Origin: Terfezia claveryi
Lineage: Eukaryota; Ascomycota; Pezizomycetes; Pezizales; Pezizaceae
Length of the DNA: 64,000 nucleotides
Reading direction: 5' to 3'
Assembly: GCA_015179025.1 (NCBI GenBank)
Contig: WHUX01000223.1
Coordinates: 19,197-83,196, forward strand
Positions 44,805 through 55,460 of the stretch are shown in pieces. The first letter of the stretch is position 1. Each line of letters starts with the position of its first letter. The notes under the pieces are model-generated. The model was given only the letters and a program-made list of their open reading frames with translations. It made no database searches and was not told where the DNA came from. The translations under genes were made by a program, and so were the position numbers.

Positions 44805-45792
44805 ATGTCCGGACTCGAGTCTATCCGTTCTCTCCTAATCCCCATTGTCCGGCAGAACCTTACCGAAACAGGCTCCATCATAACACAACACATAAATGAC
44901 GGTGCCACCTCCTCCGCCGTGCTCCTTTCGCCCACCGACATCCCCACTACACTCGACCGGAGCGACTGCCCCAACATCTCTCCCTGCACTATCCGCGTAA
45001 TTAGCTCTGATGTCCTCACCGCCGCAATCTCCATTCTCGGTGCGGAGAAAGCTTCGCTCGATGGCGCTGCCGACGATGGAGAGGAAGAGGAGGAGGAGGA
45101 GGAGGAGGAGGAGGAAGAGGAGGGCTCATACGATGCTTCACTCCCCGATATAGTCGCAGCCGGAAAGACCGTCATTCTCAATGCGTACTCTAACGACCGC
45201 CTGGGGGTAGCTACGCTGAACTAATTTCCTCCGCCTCCAGACTCCCAGCTCACCCCCTTCCCCCGACTCCCTCTATCCCGCCTGACTGGCAACTCCACAC
45301 CACCCAAGAAGAATTTCTCTGTCTCGCCACAACCTTTCACACTAACCTCAACCCCCAATGGTATCCCGGGCACAAAACCGCTGTTCAGGGTATATACTCC
45401 CCTGGGGTCGTAATCTTCCGGGACCCATGTACCCTCACAGAACTACCCCATTCTCAGTGCCATGTAGTCTCAATCCTGTCCCTACCGCAAGTCCTTCACA
45501 GACAGCTAACGCCAGACGGAACGGACTTTAAGCATGAGGCAGATCTGGATGTAATGAGGGGGAAATTAAGGTTTTTACTGAGATGGCGGCGATGAATGGG
45601 CAGGAGAGGCTGGTACTGGGGGAGTGTAAGAGCCATAACTTGCCAACGGGGTTGGCTGCGAGGGAGATGAAGGCTATGCTTGCAGAGGAAGAGTTTAGGG
45701 GTTGGTTTAGGGAGGTGGTGTTTGCGGTTAGAGAGGGGAGTATTGAGGCATATAGGAATGCGTTAGACGGCGTGGTGGTTGCCGTGGTGTGA
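44805..45792 (+). pseudogene. PARG-like (TIGR02452/DUF2263) glycohydrolase pseudogene
   Basis: ATG 44805 opens MSGLESIRSLLIPIVRQN and a poly-Glu tract (GAG/GAA repeat, 45075-45125), then GKTVILNAYSND. A frame change at about 45195 leads to PGGSYAELISS and DWQLHTTQEEFLCLATTFHTNLNPQ, then IYSPGVVIFRDP. Another one-base change near 45580 leads to RMAAMNGQERLVLGE, and the end reads AAREMKAMLAEEEFRGWFREVVFAVRE. The order (asparagine-containing strand, PGG loop, YSPGVVIFRD, LVLG, then EFRG.F.EVVFA) matches microbial-type poly(ADP-ribose) glycohydrolases. The usual PGGG-(x)n-AQEE catalytic loop is badly altered and LVLGECKSHN replaces the typical GxWGCGxF. With two frameshifts I call it a pseudogene; rapid divergence with sequence errors is the alternative. 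Confidence 0.62.
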
Positions 45793-46608
45793 AGCTGCGC
45801 CGGGGGAGGAAGGGGGGGCGCGCGCGCTTGGAAATAGATAATTTTGGAGTTTGGGAGGAGAATTGTGGGAACTGTTATGATTTTCTTGAGATTGATTTTG
45901 TTTTATATTTATTTACTGGGGGTGTTTTTTTTCTGTTTTTGGGCATTTTGCATTTTTGGGGGGTGGGGGAAGGGGGGAGGGGGAAGCCCTGGGTTTTGAC
46001 GGGCACCAGCTAGCTGATATTATATTTTATATTTATACCTCCTATTGGCTTAATCATTCTAGAAATAATATATTATATATAACCGTAACCCGTATTTTGC
46101 ATGTATGTATAGATATAGATATATATGATATATCCAATCCCATCCTCCAACTGGCGTTCTTCTACGGAGTAATTGACCTTATATATCTCATCCAGAAAAT
46201 GGAGAACTAGCAGGCAGGGAGAAGTTATATGATTGTATTAATCTTGATATAAAATCTAAGATTAAAAGAGTTGAGATCGATCTAATAATATTTTTCCCTT
46301 CTCATAACCCGCGCCCCCCCCCCCCCGCCCCCCCCCCAACCTCCCTCCCCTATGATACCTGACTCCTTGCAACAATTAATTGCACACGACAATAAACTCC
46401 TTTCCACAATGCAGCATGCACCCAAAATCATAAAATATATACATCCCTCCACACCCCCCACTCCCCCACCCGCCCTTCCGAACATCCCTATCCACGACAA
46501 GGGGGCTCTATTTCTATACCTCTATATGTGTATCTATTCCCTAGATCTTTGCCGGGATTGCTAATATACCACGCGCAAGATAAAAGCCAGCAAATTCATA
46601 AGTCATGA
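45793..46608. other. Intergenic DNA with G and C homopolymer tracts
   Basis: G-rich stretches at 45806-45815 and 45958-45985, and a C tract at 46311-46340. No gene is supported. It separates two convergent loci. Confidence 0.5.
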
Positions 46609-48528
46609 TTAATCCACTGACGACCCTTCACTATCCCTCTCCCTCAGCTTCGCCTTTTCCGGCACGGGGAACTTTCCAAAACCCTTAAAGTCATCCCCAT
46701 AGTCAGATCTTGCTGATGCAGCGGCCGGAGGAGTGGCTGTCGCTTGGGGGACTGCAGCAGGGGGAAGGGGTATAGGAGTTGCAATATGAGGAGGGGGAGG
46801 AGGTGTCTCCGCAGTGGGGAACAGGAAGTCTCGAGATAATGCGCTGTCGCGGATAATACTATCCCCTCTTCCTCTTCCTGCTGCAGCTGCAGGGATTGCT
46901 GGTGGAGGAAGAGGAGCGCCGGAGTATCTCTGTGCTGCTGGGTCTATCGGATTAGGCAGCATAGAAGGGAATGTGTGGGATGGGGGTGGCAGTGGGGATT
47001 TTTGACATCCAGCTCCAGGGCTGTTGAGCGGAACTCCAATCTTCGATGATGTCTGGTTTGATACGATTGCGAGTGCCGCTGCGCTATTCGACGATCTATT
47101 CGAGCTCCCTCCTGCTGCAAGCGCTGCAGCGATATTGGAACTGGTTCGGTTTGAATCCCCTGGCCGTGGGGCGTCCGGCATCGGTACGGGAATGGTGGGG
47201 ATGAATTCCTGTGGGCCGCCTTGCCCTGGTGCAGCGGGCTCTCCTGCTCCAAAAGTAGGTCTCACATACCAAGGACCATATCGATCTGGGTCGTCTGCCA
47301 GCTCTAGAATTGAATTCCTCACGCCCCCAGAACCCCCACTGTTTCTGACACTTTCGGGGTTGATCATCCCCATTCCCATGTCCCCGCGACCGACACTATT
47401 GATACTGTCTCCTAAATCTCCGCCGGCGTTCATCACCCCAGACATACCACTATTCCGCATACTAGTCGTGCCACCGGTTATCCCAGTACTGCCACTATTC
47501 CGAATGCTATCAATCATTGCCGCCATTCTAAGCCCATACCCTCCACTCCCTGGGTTTCCAATCCCTACAGACCCCCTCTTCGGATCCCGCGAATATCTTC
47601 TCTCAAACGAGCTCAGGTTCTGGAGATCCTGAGGATTCAGGGCTTGTAACCCACTGCACCTCGCTGCATTCCTTCTTCCACTATTGCTCCTATCAACCCT
47701 CGTCCCCGCCGTCCCAACAACGGCTTTAGTGCTGATCCGTTTTGAAATGTCTTCGTCTATGCTGGGCCCTAATATACCCATCTGATGTCGCTTGGACCTT
47801 TTCGACGAACCCCTTGCCCTCCCCCCCGTTTCTGTTCCGGTACCGATACCCTTCGTACCTCTCTCTTTCCTTTGCTTCTTCTTCTTCGACGCAAGGATGG
47901 CACTAGTTATGCTGGCCCTCTTTTGCTTTTTCTTTCTCTCTTTCCTCCCACCAGTCTCTTTTTCCACACTAGCTGCCAGTGCTCCTTGCTGATCCTCTCC
48001 CGCGAAACTATTGCCAATGCTTCCACTCAGGCTCGTATTCTCACTCTCCCCCTTCTCCTCCCACCCATAGCCCTTTCCTCTTCCCCCGGCAACCGCAACC
48101 GGTACCCTCCCACTAGTCTCCTCACCCCCTTTCCTCCTCAACCCACCACCCGTGAACCGCCCTCCCTCGCCACCGCCACCAACCGACATTCCCGATTCTA
48201 AATCCCCATGACTAAACCCTCCGCGCGTGAAGCTCCACCTCTTGGCCCTCCCCTGTCTTGTTTCTGGGATCGTAGTTCGGGAATGTATTTTGCCACTAGT
48301 ACTCGTTGAGGTGGAGGGGTACTCCTGGTTGGAGCGGATGATCCGGAGGACTCTGGGGCGGTCGAGGATGCGGAACCACCAGAGGATCATGAGGAGGCCG
48401 AGAAGGCCGCCGGGGATGAGGAGGGAGAGGAGGATTATGGTGCTCTGGCGGGGGGATGTTAGTTGCGGCGCTTCTTTATGGAGAATAATATGGGGGCGGG
48501 GACTTACGAAGTGATCCGGATTGGACAT
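46609..48528 (-). CDS. Single-pass membrane protein, Ser/Gly/Pro-rich
   Basis: ATG 48528 gives 639 aa unspliced. A good intron lies right after codon 7: GTAAGT (48507-48502), a CTAAC branch-like site and CAG (48447-48445), 63 bp long. It has no stop and keeps the frame; spliced, the protein is 618 aa and starts MSNPDHF-STIILLS. One membrane helix follows (IILLSLLIPGGLLGLLMILWWF), then a basic stretch (RPRVLRIIRSNQ). About 550 low-complexity residues follow, with RNSG-type repeats (SIRNSGSTG, SMRNSGMSG, SVRNSGGSG), Pro-rich parts and a charged end. A short outside N-terminus with a long cytosolic tail is the likely topology. No catalytic domain is visible and the family is not recognised; fungal sensor-like or scaffold proteins look similar. 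Confidence 0.65.
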   Translation of the reverse strand: MSNPDHFVSPRPHIILHKEAPQLTSPRQSTIILLSLLIPGGLLGLLMILWWFRILDRPRVLRIIRSNQEYPSTSTSTSGKIHSRTTIPETRQGRAKRWSFTRGGFSHGDLESGMSVGGGGEGGRFTGGGLRRKGGEETSGRVPVAVAGGRGKGYGWEEKGESENTSLSGSIGNSFAGEDQQGALAASVEKETGGRKERKKKQKRASITSAILASKKKKQRKERGTKGIGTGTETGGRARGSSKRSKRHQMGILGPSIDEDISKRISTKAVVGTAGTRVDRSNSGRRNAARCSGLQALNPQDLQNLSSFERRYSRDPKRGSVGIGNPGSGGYGLRMAAMIDSIRNSGSTGITGGTTSMRNSGMSGVMNAGGDLGDSINSVGRGDMGMGMINPESVRNSGGSGGVRNSILELADDPDRYGPWYVRPTFGAGEPAAPGQGGPQEFIPTIPVPMPDAPRPGDSNRTSSNIAAALAAGGSSNRSSNSAAALAIVSNQTSSKIGVPLNSPGAGCQKSPLPPPSHTFPSMLPNPIDPAAQRYSGAPLPPPAIPAAAAGRGRGDSIIRDSALSRDFLFPTAETPPPPPHIATPIPLPPAAVPQATATPPAAASARSDYGDDFKGFGKFPVPEKAKLRERDSEGSSVD

Positions 48529-49169
48529 GGGGGCAGCGAGATATGATTATATTGGGATACGAAAGGGTGTCGGGAAGAAATTGATGTTTCTCAGGGCATC
48601 AGACCCTGGGAGGATATAAAAATTGGTTATATGATCGCATGGGGAAAATCAAGAGGGAGGTGCGTACCTATGTATGTGCGGTTTAATACTGTAAGCGATT
48701 AATCTGAACGGAAGTATCTGGTTAAAACCCTGAGCAGTTTCTAGGTGAAGGCCCTTCTTGGATTTTGTTTCCCTCCGACCCCAAAGATAAGCTAGATGTC
48801 CATGATGCCACGCACACGACTACGCCCTAGCCTAGAGTACCGTACTGCACCCTTGACATCAAGAATACCTTAGTCGACGCCTTATGCAATCGAACGATTC
48901 GATGAGCTCCAGAATTCCGGTGGAGTTGTTGCCAATTGAACTGTCATTGCTGGGATATTGAGGGGTTGGTTTCAACTCAGTCTTGTGTACCTGCGGCTAT
49001 GTATGGAAGCTGCAGGGGTGTGCTCAACATGAGTACTGTGGTAGGGTGGGAAAATTTCACGATGGCTGGGAGGTACTGGTTTCGTTGGCAAGTGCCAGCG
49101 ATTTTCAGGGGATGATGATTTGTTGTTGTTTCTTTGTTGGTGTATACATATTTGGTTGGGCTGGCGTGC
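48529..49169. other. Intergenic DNA, upstream of the membrane protein gene
   Basis: No gene is supported. The part next to 48529 should hold the promoter of the minus-strand membrane protein gene. Confidence 0.4.
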
Positions 49170-49239
49170 TTTTTTTTTTTTTTTTTATTAAAAGTCTATA
49201 CGCCGATTCGACTTAAAGTCATGCGGCGGTCCCGTTCCC
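49170..49239 (-). mobile_element. 3' tail of the Tad1-like LINE, severely 5'-truncated
   Basis: On minus, ACGGGACCGCCGCATGAC...GTCGAATCGGCGTATAGACTTTT followed by a 17-base A run matches the last 60 bp of the LINE at 15393-22397 (22335-22397). Only the 3' untranslated end is kept. No TSD was found. Confidence 0.85.
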
Positions 49240-51090
49240 TTATCTGGTTTCTGAATAAATATAAACCTTATCCTCCTCCTTTCGGTCCAACACAACCTCC
49301 CTATCAGCCCACTTCTTCTTGCATAGCTAGACCTTTCTATTATCCACCTGTTTCTAGGAGCTTCATCTTCTTCCTAGCCATTCCCCTACTAGACAAAACC
49401 ATGCCACATGTTTTCTAGTCTTTAGCTTCAAACACTTCATAAAGATTAGGTCCTTATAAGATCAAGTATATACTTTTATTAACCTAGCTTTCTCTTTCCT
49501 GTCCAGTATTAGATGTAGTTGTAGAGTGTCTTTCTATTCTACTTAATTACCTTGCTCTTCTCTATCTCTATCACCTCTTTTTCTACTTTCCACTTCCGAT
49601 TCTATACCTACTATAAACATTTTTCTATTCTGAACCTTGTTATATATTTCTTTCTTTAACTTTCTATTAACTTTTTATTGCTATAGATTTCTATATATAT
49701 ATTAACTTATTTAAAAGTTACTATATTTAGATTTAACTTTTCTTGTCTCTTTTTTATATTTATAACTATCTGTTTCAGATATTTAGTCTTTAAAATAAGA
49801 GCTTTAGAGTTTAAGATAACTAAAAAGTATACTTAGGTACTAGAAAAGAAAGAGTTATATATATAATTTAGAAGTAATAAAAAGCTATTATAGATACTTA
49901 TTATAAGTATAATAGATAATATTATAAAAGATAAGATATATAGAAGCTTTATTAAATATATTATAGTTAATAAAAGAGAGTTTATAAGATTAATAGTAGG
50001 TCTATAGAAATAAAACAAAATAAGAAGAGTATATAAGAAAAATATATTAATTTTAAGAGAAAGTAACTTAGTCTATATTTAGTATATAAAATATTAGATA
50101 AGAATCTAATAAAAAGGTAAAAAAATAAAAATATATATATATAATTTTAAATTAAAATAATTGTAATATAGGCTTTAGAGATAAGGCAACTAAGGGGTAT
50201 ACTAAAATAAAGGTAGGGCTAAAATAGACATATATATAGGAATACTATATATATTATCAGAAGGAGATGAGCTTGTTATAAACACCTATCATAGATATTA
50301 TAGATAATATTATAGAAGACAAGATATATAAAAACTTTTGTTATATATATTCAGAGTTAATAAAGGGGGTTTATAAGACTATAGATAGAGTCATAGAGGT
50401 AAGACAAGGCTAGGAGGTATAAAAAGGAGGTATACTAATTATAAAAAGGAAGTAAAGCCTATATTAAGTATATAAGATATTAGATAGAGATTTAACAAAA
50501 GTACAAGAGCTGAAGTTTATATATATATAGTAACCTAATAAATATTCTAATAATAATAATAAAGAAGAATATTAGATAATGACAACTTGAAGGTAAAAAG
50601 AAGATAGTTATAATACTATTTCTCTTTTAGGTTGAAGCTCTAGTAATAAAAGCAGAGCTCATAGATATAAGGAATAAAATAACAAGCCCTAACTCTAAAC
50701 AACAATAACAACAATAATAAATAATAATAATATATAACCATGATCTATATAACTTAACCCTAAATAATAATAAAAATAATAACTTTAATACTAACTCTAA
50801 ATAATAAAAATAGTATAATAAAGAATATTATTTTATTACTTATATAATTAATTATATACTTTTATATTTTCTATATTACTACTATATTATGTAACTAAGC
50901 CTCTCGGTTAAAGAACTAGCCTTCTACCACTTTTTACTACTTTATAAGTATTTATAGTATATAGAATTTGCCATAGAAAATTCTATGAAACTTACCATAT
51001 GAATAGATCCTTATTATAGCTGTATGACTATTGTTTTAGACTATATAACTATTACTATAGCTATATAACCTCTTTTGTACAGTACACCAC
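49240..51090. other. AT-rich RIP-type block without genes
   Basis: From about 49450 the sequence is almost only A and T with frequent TATA/TTAA, and no frame of normal composition. It contains the diverged tandem duplication at 49801-50540. This is typical of fungal DNA that has gone through heavy C-to-T mutation. Confidence 0.7.
49801..50540. repeat. Diverged tandem duplication, 371-bp period
   Basis: Copy 1 (from 49801) and copy 2 (from 50172) both start GCTTTAGAG and can be aligned for about 350 bp. Where they differ, copy 1 mostly has A or T and copy 2 has G or C (for example AAAACAAAATAAGAAGAG against AAGACAAGGCTAGGAGG). Copy 1 has therefore decayed further. Confidence 0.75.
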
Positions 51091-51702
51091 TGTTAAGGCT
51101 CAAGTAAGGGACCTACCTCTTCGAGGGCTAATACCAATACTCTACTACAATGCTAACTGATATGGCCTGATTAACCATGCAAATAGGGTAGTGCAGATAA
51201 AGAGATTGGTGTATTGAAGTGTATAGCCTCTGACATCAGATCTCATGCATGTATCTCTCTTCTCATTTCCATTATATACTATTTGTATATTATTCATGTA
51301 TCATTATTGGATGTGTTCAAGGTATTTCCTATTTGTCAGCCTGACTGTAAAGCATTATAGTTCAGGCTGCCTAATCAATGTATGTCAGACTGCAATATTC
51401 CTAATTAGGAAGCGTCTTCCCAATTAGGTAACAATCTGATGATAATACTACTAAGCTGTTATAGGAAGCATCATCCAGATTTGATAATTCATTATCAGAT
51501 CTAAGCTTCTATATAACCCACCACTTTTTCATAGTTAATATAATAAGACCCAAGCAGTGTTCTAAGTCTCAAATAGCTTTATACGTATTGAGTCCACATA
51601 CATTCGAGTTGTTACTGCATTTATACTTGTTCTAGTGACTAATAACCTCTTTATACCCTTACTACCGACTTGTATATTCATAGTTACAGCCTGCCTGTAA
51701 CA
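51091..51702 (+). repeat. Solo LTR with 5-bp TSD
   Basis: The 612-bp LTR starts TGTTAAGG and ends CCTGTAACA. It is flanked by ACCAC on both sides (51086-51090 and 51703-51707). It is the same family as the LTR at 4326-4949, in the other orientation. No internal element remains, so it arose by LTR-LTR recombination. Confidence 0.9.
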
Positions 51703-51707
51703 ACCAC

Positions 51708-52322
51708 TTTCTAGTATACTACTCTTCATTATATTTATTTCCTTAGTTATTAGACCTTAAAAGAGTATAAATAGGCAACTGAATTCCCTTTGGAATCCAG
51801 AGAGACAAAACAGAAGCAAGCATCTACTAGTAAGTCTATATACTGATCAAATCAAGATTATATAACTTAGATAGCATAAATTCATATAAGATAGATTATA
51901 CTAGTTAATTACTTTTTTCTAATGGAATGTCCTACATAGTAATCTCTTTACCCTTCTAAGGTCCTACTTTAGTAGAACCGAAATACACAAATATCTGTAC
52001 CTATGAATATAGATTGTATAAATAGTACTAAATAAATACTATCTAGTACTATTTATTATATTTTTTTTAACTTACTTACATAATTTTTACTCTTAAATCC
52101 AAAGCCTAATTAACCTTTAAATACTTTAATTACACTCATACAAGTGTATATAATTTAATACATATATGCACATATAAAATTGATATTGTTATTCAACTAG
52201 CTAGCTAACAAAATCTAATAATGAGACATAAAACTCTCAACTATAGTATATCAATAAAAGACTTAGAAGTAAGCTAAGTAAAGCTCTAATAGACTGTGGT
52301 ATCCTATATTAAATAATTCTAC
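51708..52322. other. AT-rich spacer before element A
   Basis: No gene. AT-rich with short runs of T. It ends at the first base of the LTR of element A. Confidence 0.6.
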
Positions 52323-53374
52323 TGTTACGAACCCTCTCGAATCACGATCCTGACCCCGATCGATATCGCCGGCAACCCACGCACTTGCCAAAGTATATCA
52401 TGTGACTATGTTCTCGACCCTGCCTCTCCTGGCTAGACGACATCCGACCGCATCCCGGAAGTCCTAGTCGCTTGCTTATGGATTTAACACTTGAGAGTCG
52501 AACCAAAACTAGCACGACTCTCAAACAAGGAAATACCCTGGAAAACCTCGAACCCTATTTTGACCCAAACCTTATTTGAGAGTCAAACCAAAACTGGCAC
52601 GACTCTCAGATTTAGGAAATACTCCGGAAACCCTCGAACCCTATTTTGACACAAACCTTATTTGAGAGTCGAACCAAAACTGGCACGACTCTCAAATTTA
52701 GGAAATACCCCGGAAACCCTCGAACCCTATTTTGACCCAGACCTTATTTGAGAGTCGAACCAAAACTGGCACAACTCTCAGATTGGGAACAACCTGCTCT
52801 CGCTCAAAACTCTTTCTTTAGCTTATCAGAAATTTCACCTTCGCTTATGTACAATTCTTCAGGTCTTCTGTTCGCACCAGCGTTATCCGTTATTGCTAGA
52901 CGCCTCGTTCTCGACGATCTCACAGGATCCGTGTATCCGTGAGCTGGCTTGCGTGTTCATCTTCCGTTATGCTTTGTCTAGACCGTTGTGTTAGCCAAAA
53001 AGGTGTTGTTCGAGATGGAGACAGGATCTCTATAAAAGAAGCCTGTTCTTGCCGTCTGTATTCTGTTTCTTTCTTCCCCATGCAACAACTTGTCTACCTT
53101 CCAGTACCTAGTTGTTATACGAATATATCTGCACCACTGTTCTTGAGAGTAGCTCAGACTACCTCGCCTTCTCGACCTTGACCTCGATACCTCGCTCGAC
53201 TTTGGTTTCGCCCGAAGTCCCTAGACACCTGATCACACACGTAGAGCTCCCTACGTGTGCGATACCTCGACACTCGCGTCCATCATCTGCGATCGCAGGT
53301 GATACCCCGAACCAGAATAAGTCGTTGTTTACCACGTCGACGCGGGAACTACCTTTCAACCTCCGTCCATAACA
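52323..53374 (+). repeat. 5' LTR of element A (1,052 bp)
   Basis: Starts TGTTACGAACCC and ends CCGTCCATAACA. It has the same length as the 55461-56512 LTR of element B. It contains four 85-86 bp tandem repeats (52493 onwards) and several palindromes near its 3' end (53210-53310). Confidence 0.92.
52493..52790. repeat. LTR-internal 86-bp repeats, each with a hairpin (4 copies)
   Basis: GAGAGTCG...CGACTCTC, an 8-bp stem with a 14-nt loop (AACCAAAACTGGCA), recurs at 52493, 52578, 52664 and 52750. The left LTR of element B also has four hairpins, while its right LTR has three, which explains the 89-bp difference in LTR length. Confidence 0.9.
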
Positions 53375-53412
53375 TTTTGTTGTATCATATATAGTCTCCG
53401 CTACAAATAAAT

Positions 53413-54597
53413 ATGTCCGAAGCACATATTGAGGCCTCCGGCTCCGCTCCACCTTCTGAAATTGCTATGTGGCGCACCTTGGTCGCTGCCCTCCGAACTG
53501 ACAATACCCCTCCTTCTGCTCTATCACATATTCCTGCAGGAACTCCCACCTCATTTTTCACCGCCATTCATGCAGCCCATGGTGCCGGCATACAGTCAGT
53601 ACGTGGAGTACCATCAACTTTCGCTCAACCACTCACAGGCACTTCTACCTCAACTGAGTCACTCTGGATCTATTATAATCGCGGATATCAATATGGCTTA
53701 ACCCTCCCAAGCCTCCTCCATGACCGCGCTTCAGTGCCTACCTCCACTCGTGCCCCTAAAGTCCATGAGCCTGAAAATTTTGATGGCACTCGATCAAAAT
53801 TCACTTGATTTCTTACCAAGCTTTCTTTGGTGTTCTCCTCCGATCCCTCTCGATATACTAGTGAAGCAGCCAAAATTGCCTATGCTGCTTCCTACCTCTC
53901 TGGATCTGCTGCCAATTGGTTTGAGCCCCACCTCAACAAAACAAGTGGGACCGTTGATTTCCCTACTTATGAAGCCTTCGCTAGGGCATTGAAAAATGCC
54001 TACGACGATCTCGATGCTCGCGCCACTGCAGAATGCAAATTGCTTAATCTCCACCAAGGAGACCGCGATTGTTCCTTTTACCATGCTGAGTTTGCAACTC
54101 ACGCGACAATTTTAGCCTACGATGATAGGACTAAAATATCCTTCTTTTCCAACGGGGCTAATACTGGGCTCAAAACAGCCCTTTCCTATCAAGCCTCTCC
54201 CCCAGAATCTTTCGTCGAATTTGTCTAGCTTTGTATTAAGCTGGACAACCGCGCTAAACTCCTATGCACCCAACACCCTCTTAGAGCCTCCGGCTCCAAC
54301 CAATCCACAACCCCTACCTGTTCACCAGTCCCTTCTACTTTGGTTGGTACCGCCGCTGGACCCATGGACCTTTCGACCACAATGAAAAAGCGTGGACCCT
54401 TAACCCCCGAAATCCGCAAACACCGCAGAGACAATAACCTGTGTATGTATTGTGGAGGATCTGGTCATTGGGCGACAGTCTGCCCGGTCTCAGCCAAAAA
54501 TAAAAAGTTGGCTGTAGCCAGTACTACCCCCACTGCCTCTCCCGATACCACCACCGACAATCTCTTTGAGTTGTCAAAAAACGAACGTACTCTTTAA
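53413..54597 (+). pseudogene. gag of element A
   Basis: ATG 53413 opens MSEAHIEASGSAPPSEIAMW and one frame runs to 54597, broken by TGA at about 53806 (fits CGA) and TAG at about 54226 (fits CAG). Features: a Ser/Thr-rich N-terminal region, a retrotransposon gag capsid region (KVHEPENFDGTRSKF...AAKIAYAASYLSGSAANWFEPH), and a zinc knuckle CMYCGGSGHWATVC near 54450. The product is the capsid/nucleocapsid precursor. Confidence 0.88.
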
Positions 54598-54788
54598 TCA
54601 ATGATGGCCGATCAGAGAGTGCCAGGATGCAACCTGGCGCCATCAATCCTGTCCATGACCCTGTCCATGTGTTTATTTCATTTTCTGTTTTAAAGGAAGT
54701 CCACTTAGAAGGTACTGGTTATGTATTACCTTTGGTTTCTCGTAAGTCCCGTCAATGACTAGCTCGTCGACGGCGCCTTGCGAATGCG

Positions 54789-55460
54789 TTGCGAATTTCT
54801 AGAATTGCTGTGCTTTCTGCTGATTGTCTTGATTTGGGGTCTGAAGACCCACTTGCTTTGCCGTATATAGTCAATAAAGAGTTTTCTGCCACGTGCATGG
54901 TAGACTCGGGAGCTAGCTCCCAGTTTATCGATATTGACTATGCCATGAACATGAACTTGCCATTGGACGTGAAAAACAAGCCGGAAGATCTCGTACTTGC
55001 TGATGGGAAACCTTCACCTATCGGAAAAATCACACACACTTACACCTTGAAACTCTCTATCGACCAACATCAAGAAACCCTCACATTCCATGTTACCAAG
55101 TTAGCCGGGTGGGACTTGATTGTGGGAAAAACATGGCTTAGGCGACACAACCCAATGATTGACTGGTCAGTTAATACCATCGCCTTCGCCTCCGGATTTT
55201 GCCATGCCCATTGCCTACCAACCCGCCCTCCGAAAACACCTCCCGCGACTAACCCACTTCGGATATCAATTATTTCCAGAGCAGCTTTTCGGGTTGCTAT
55301 CAAGGATCCGGATGCTCGCCTTTGTATTGCAGCAATATATGCCTCCGTTGACGAGGATGAGTCCGTTGAACCTGCTGCTAAATTGGTTCCTTCTGAATAT
55401 CATGATTATCTTGCTCTCTTTTCAGAAAAAGAAGCTCGAATACTACCCCCACATCGATAC
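54789..55460 (+). pseudogene. Protease and RT start of element A pol
   Basis: The aspartic protease motif MVDSGASSQFID (about 54897) and WDLIVGKTWLRRHNP are intact. An upstream TGA at about 54757, in the reading RKSRQ*LARR, corresponds to CGA in element B. The frame runs into EARILPPHRY, where element B is inserted. Confidence 0.88.
55456..55460 (+). repeat. TSD of element B, left copy (GATAC)
   Basis: GATAC directly before the TGTTATGG end of element B; the right copy is GATAT at 62476-62480. Confidence 0.88.

Noticed and set aside
47024..47632. 202-aa plus-strand ORF
   Set aside because: Antisense shadow of the Ser/Gly/Pro-rich membrane protein on minus.
52493..52790. CRISPR-like array (regular repeats with hairpins)
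   Set aside because: The spacers are also repeated, the repeats lie inside a retrotransposon LTR, and the sequence is eukaryotic.
53375..53412. tRNA primer-binding site after the LTR of element A
   Set aside because: The sequence TTTTGTTGTATCATATATAG lacks the usual TGG start. Self-priming is conceivable but cannot be shown here.
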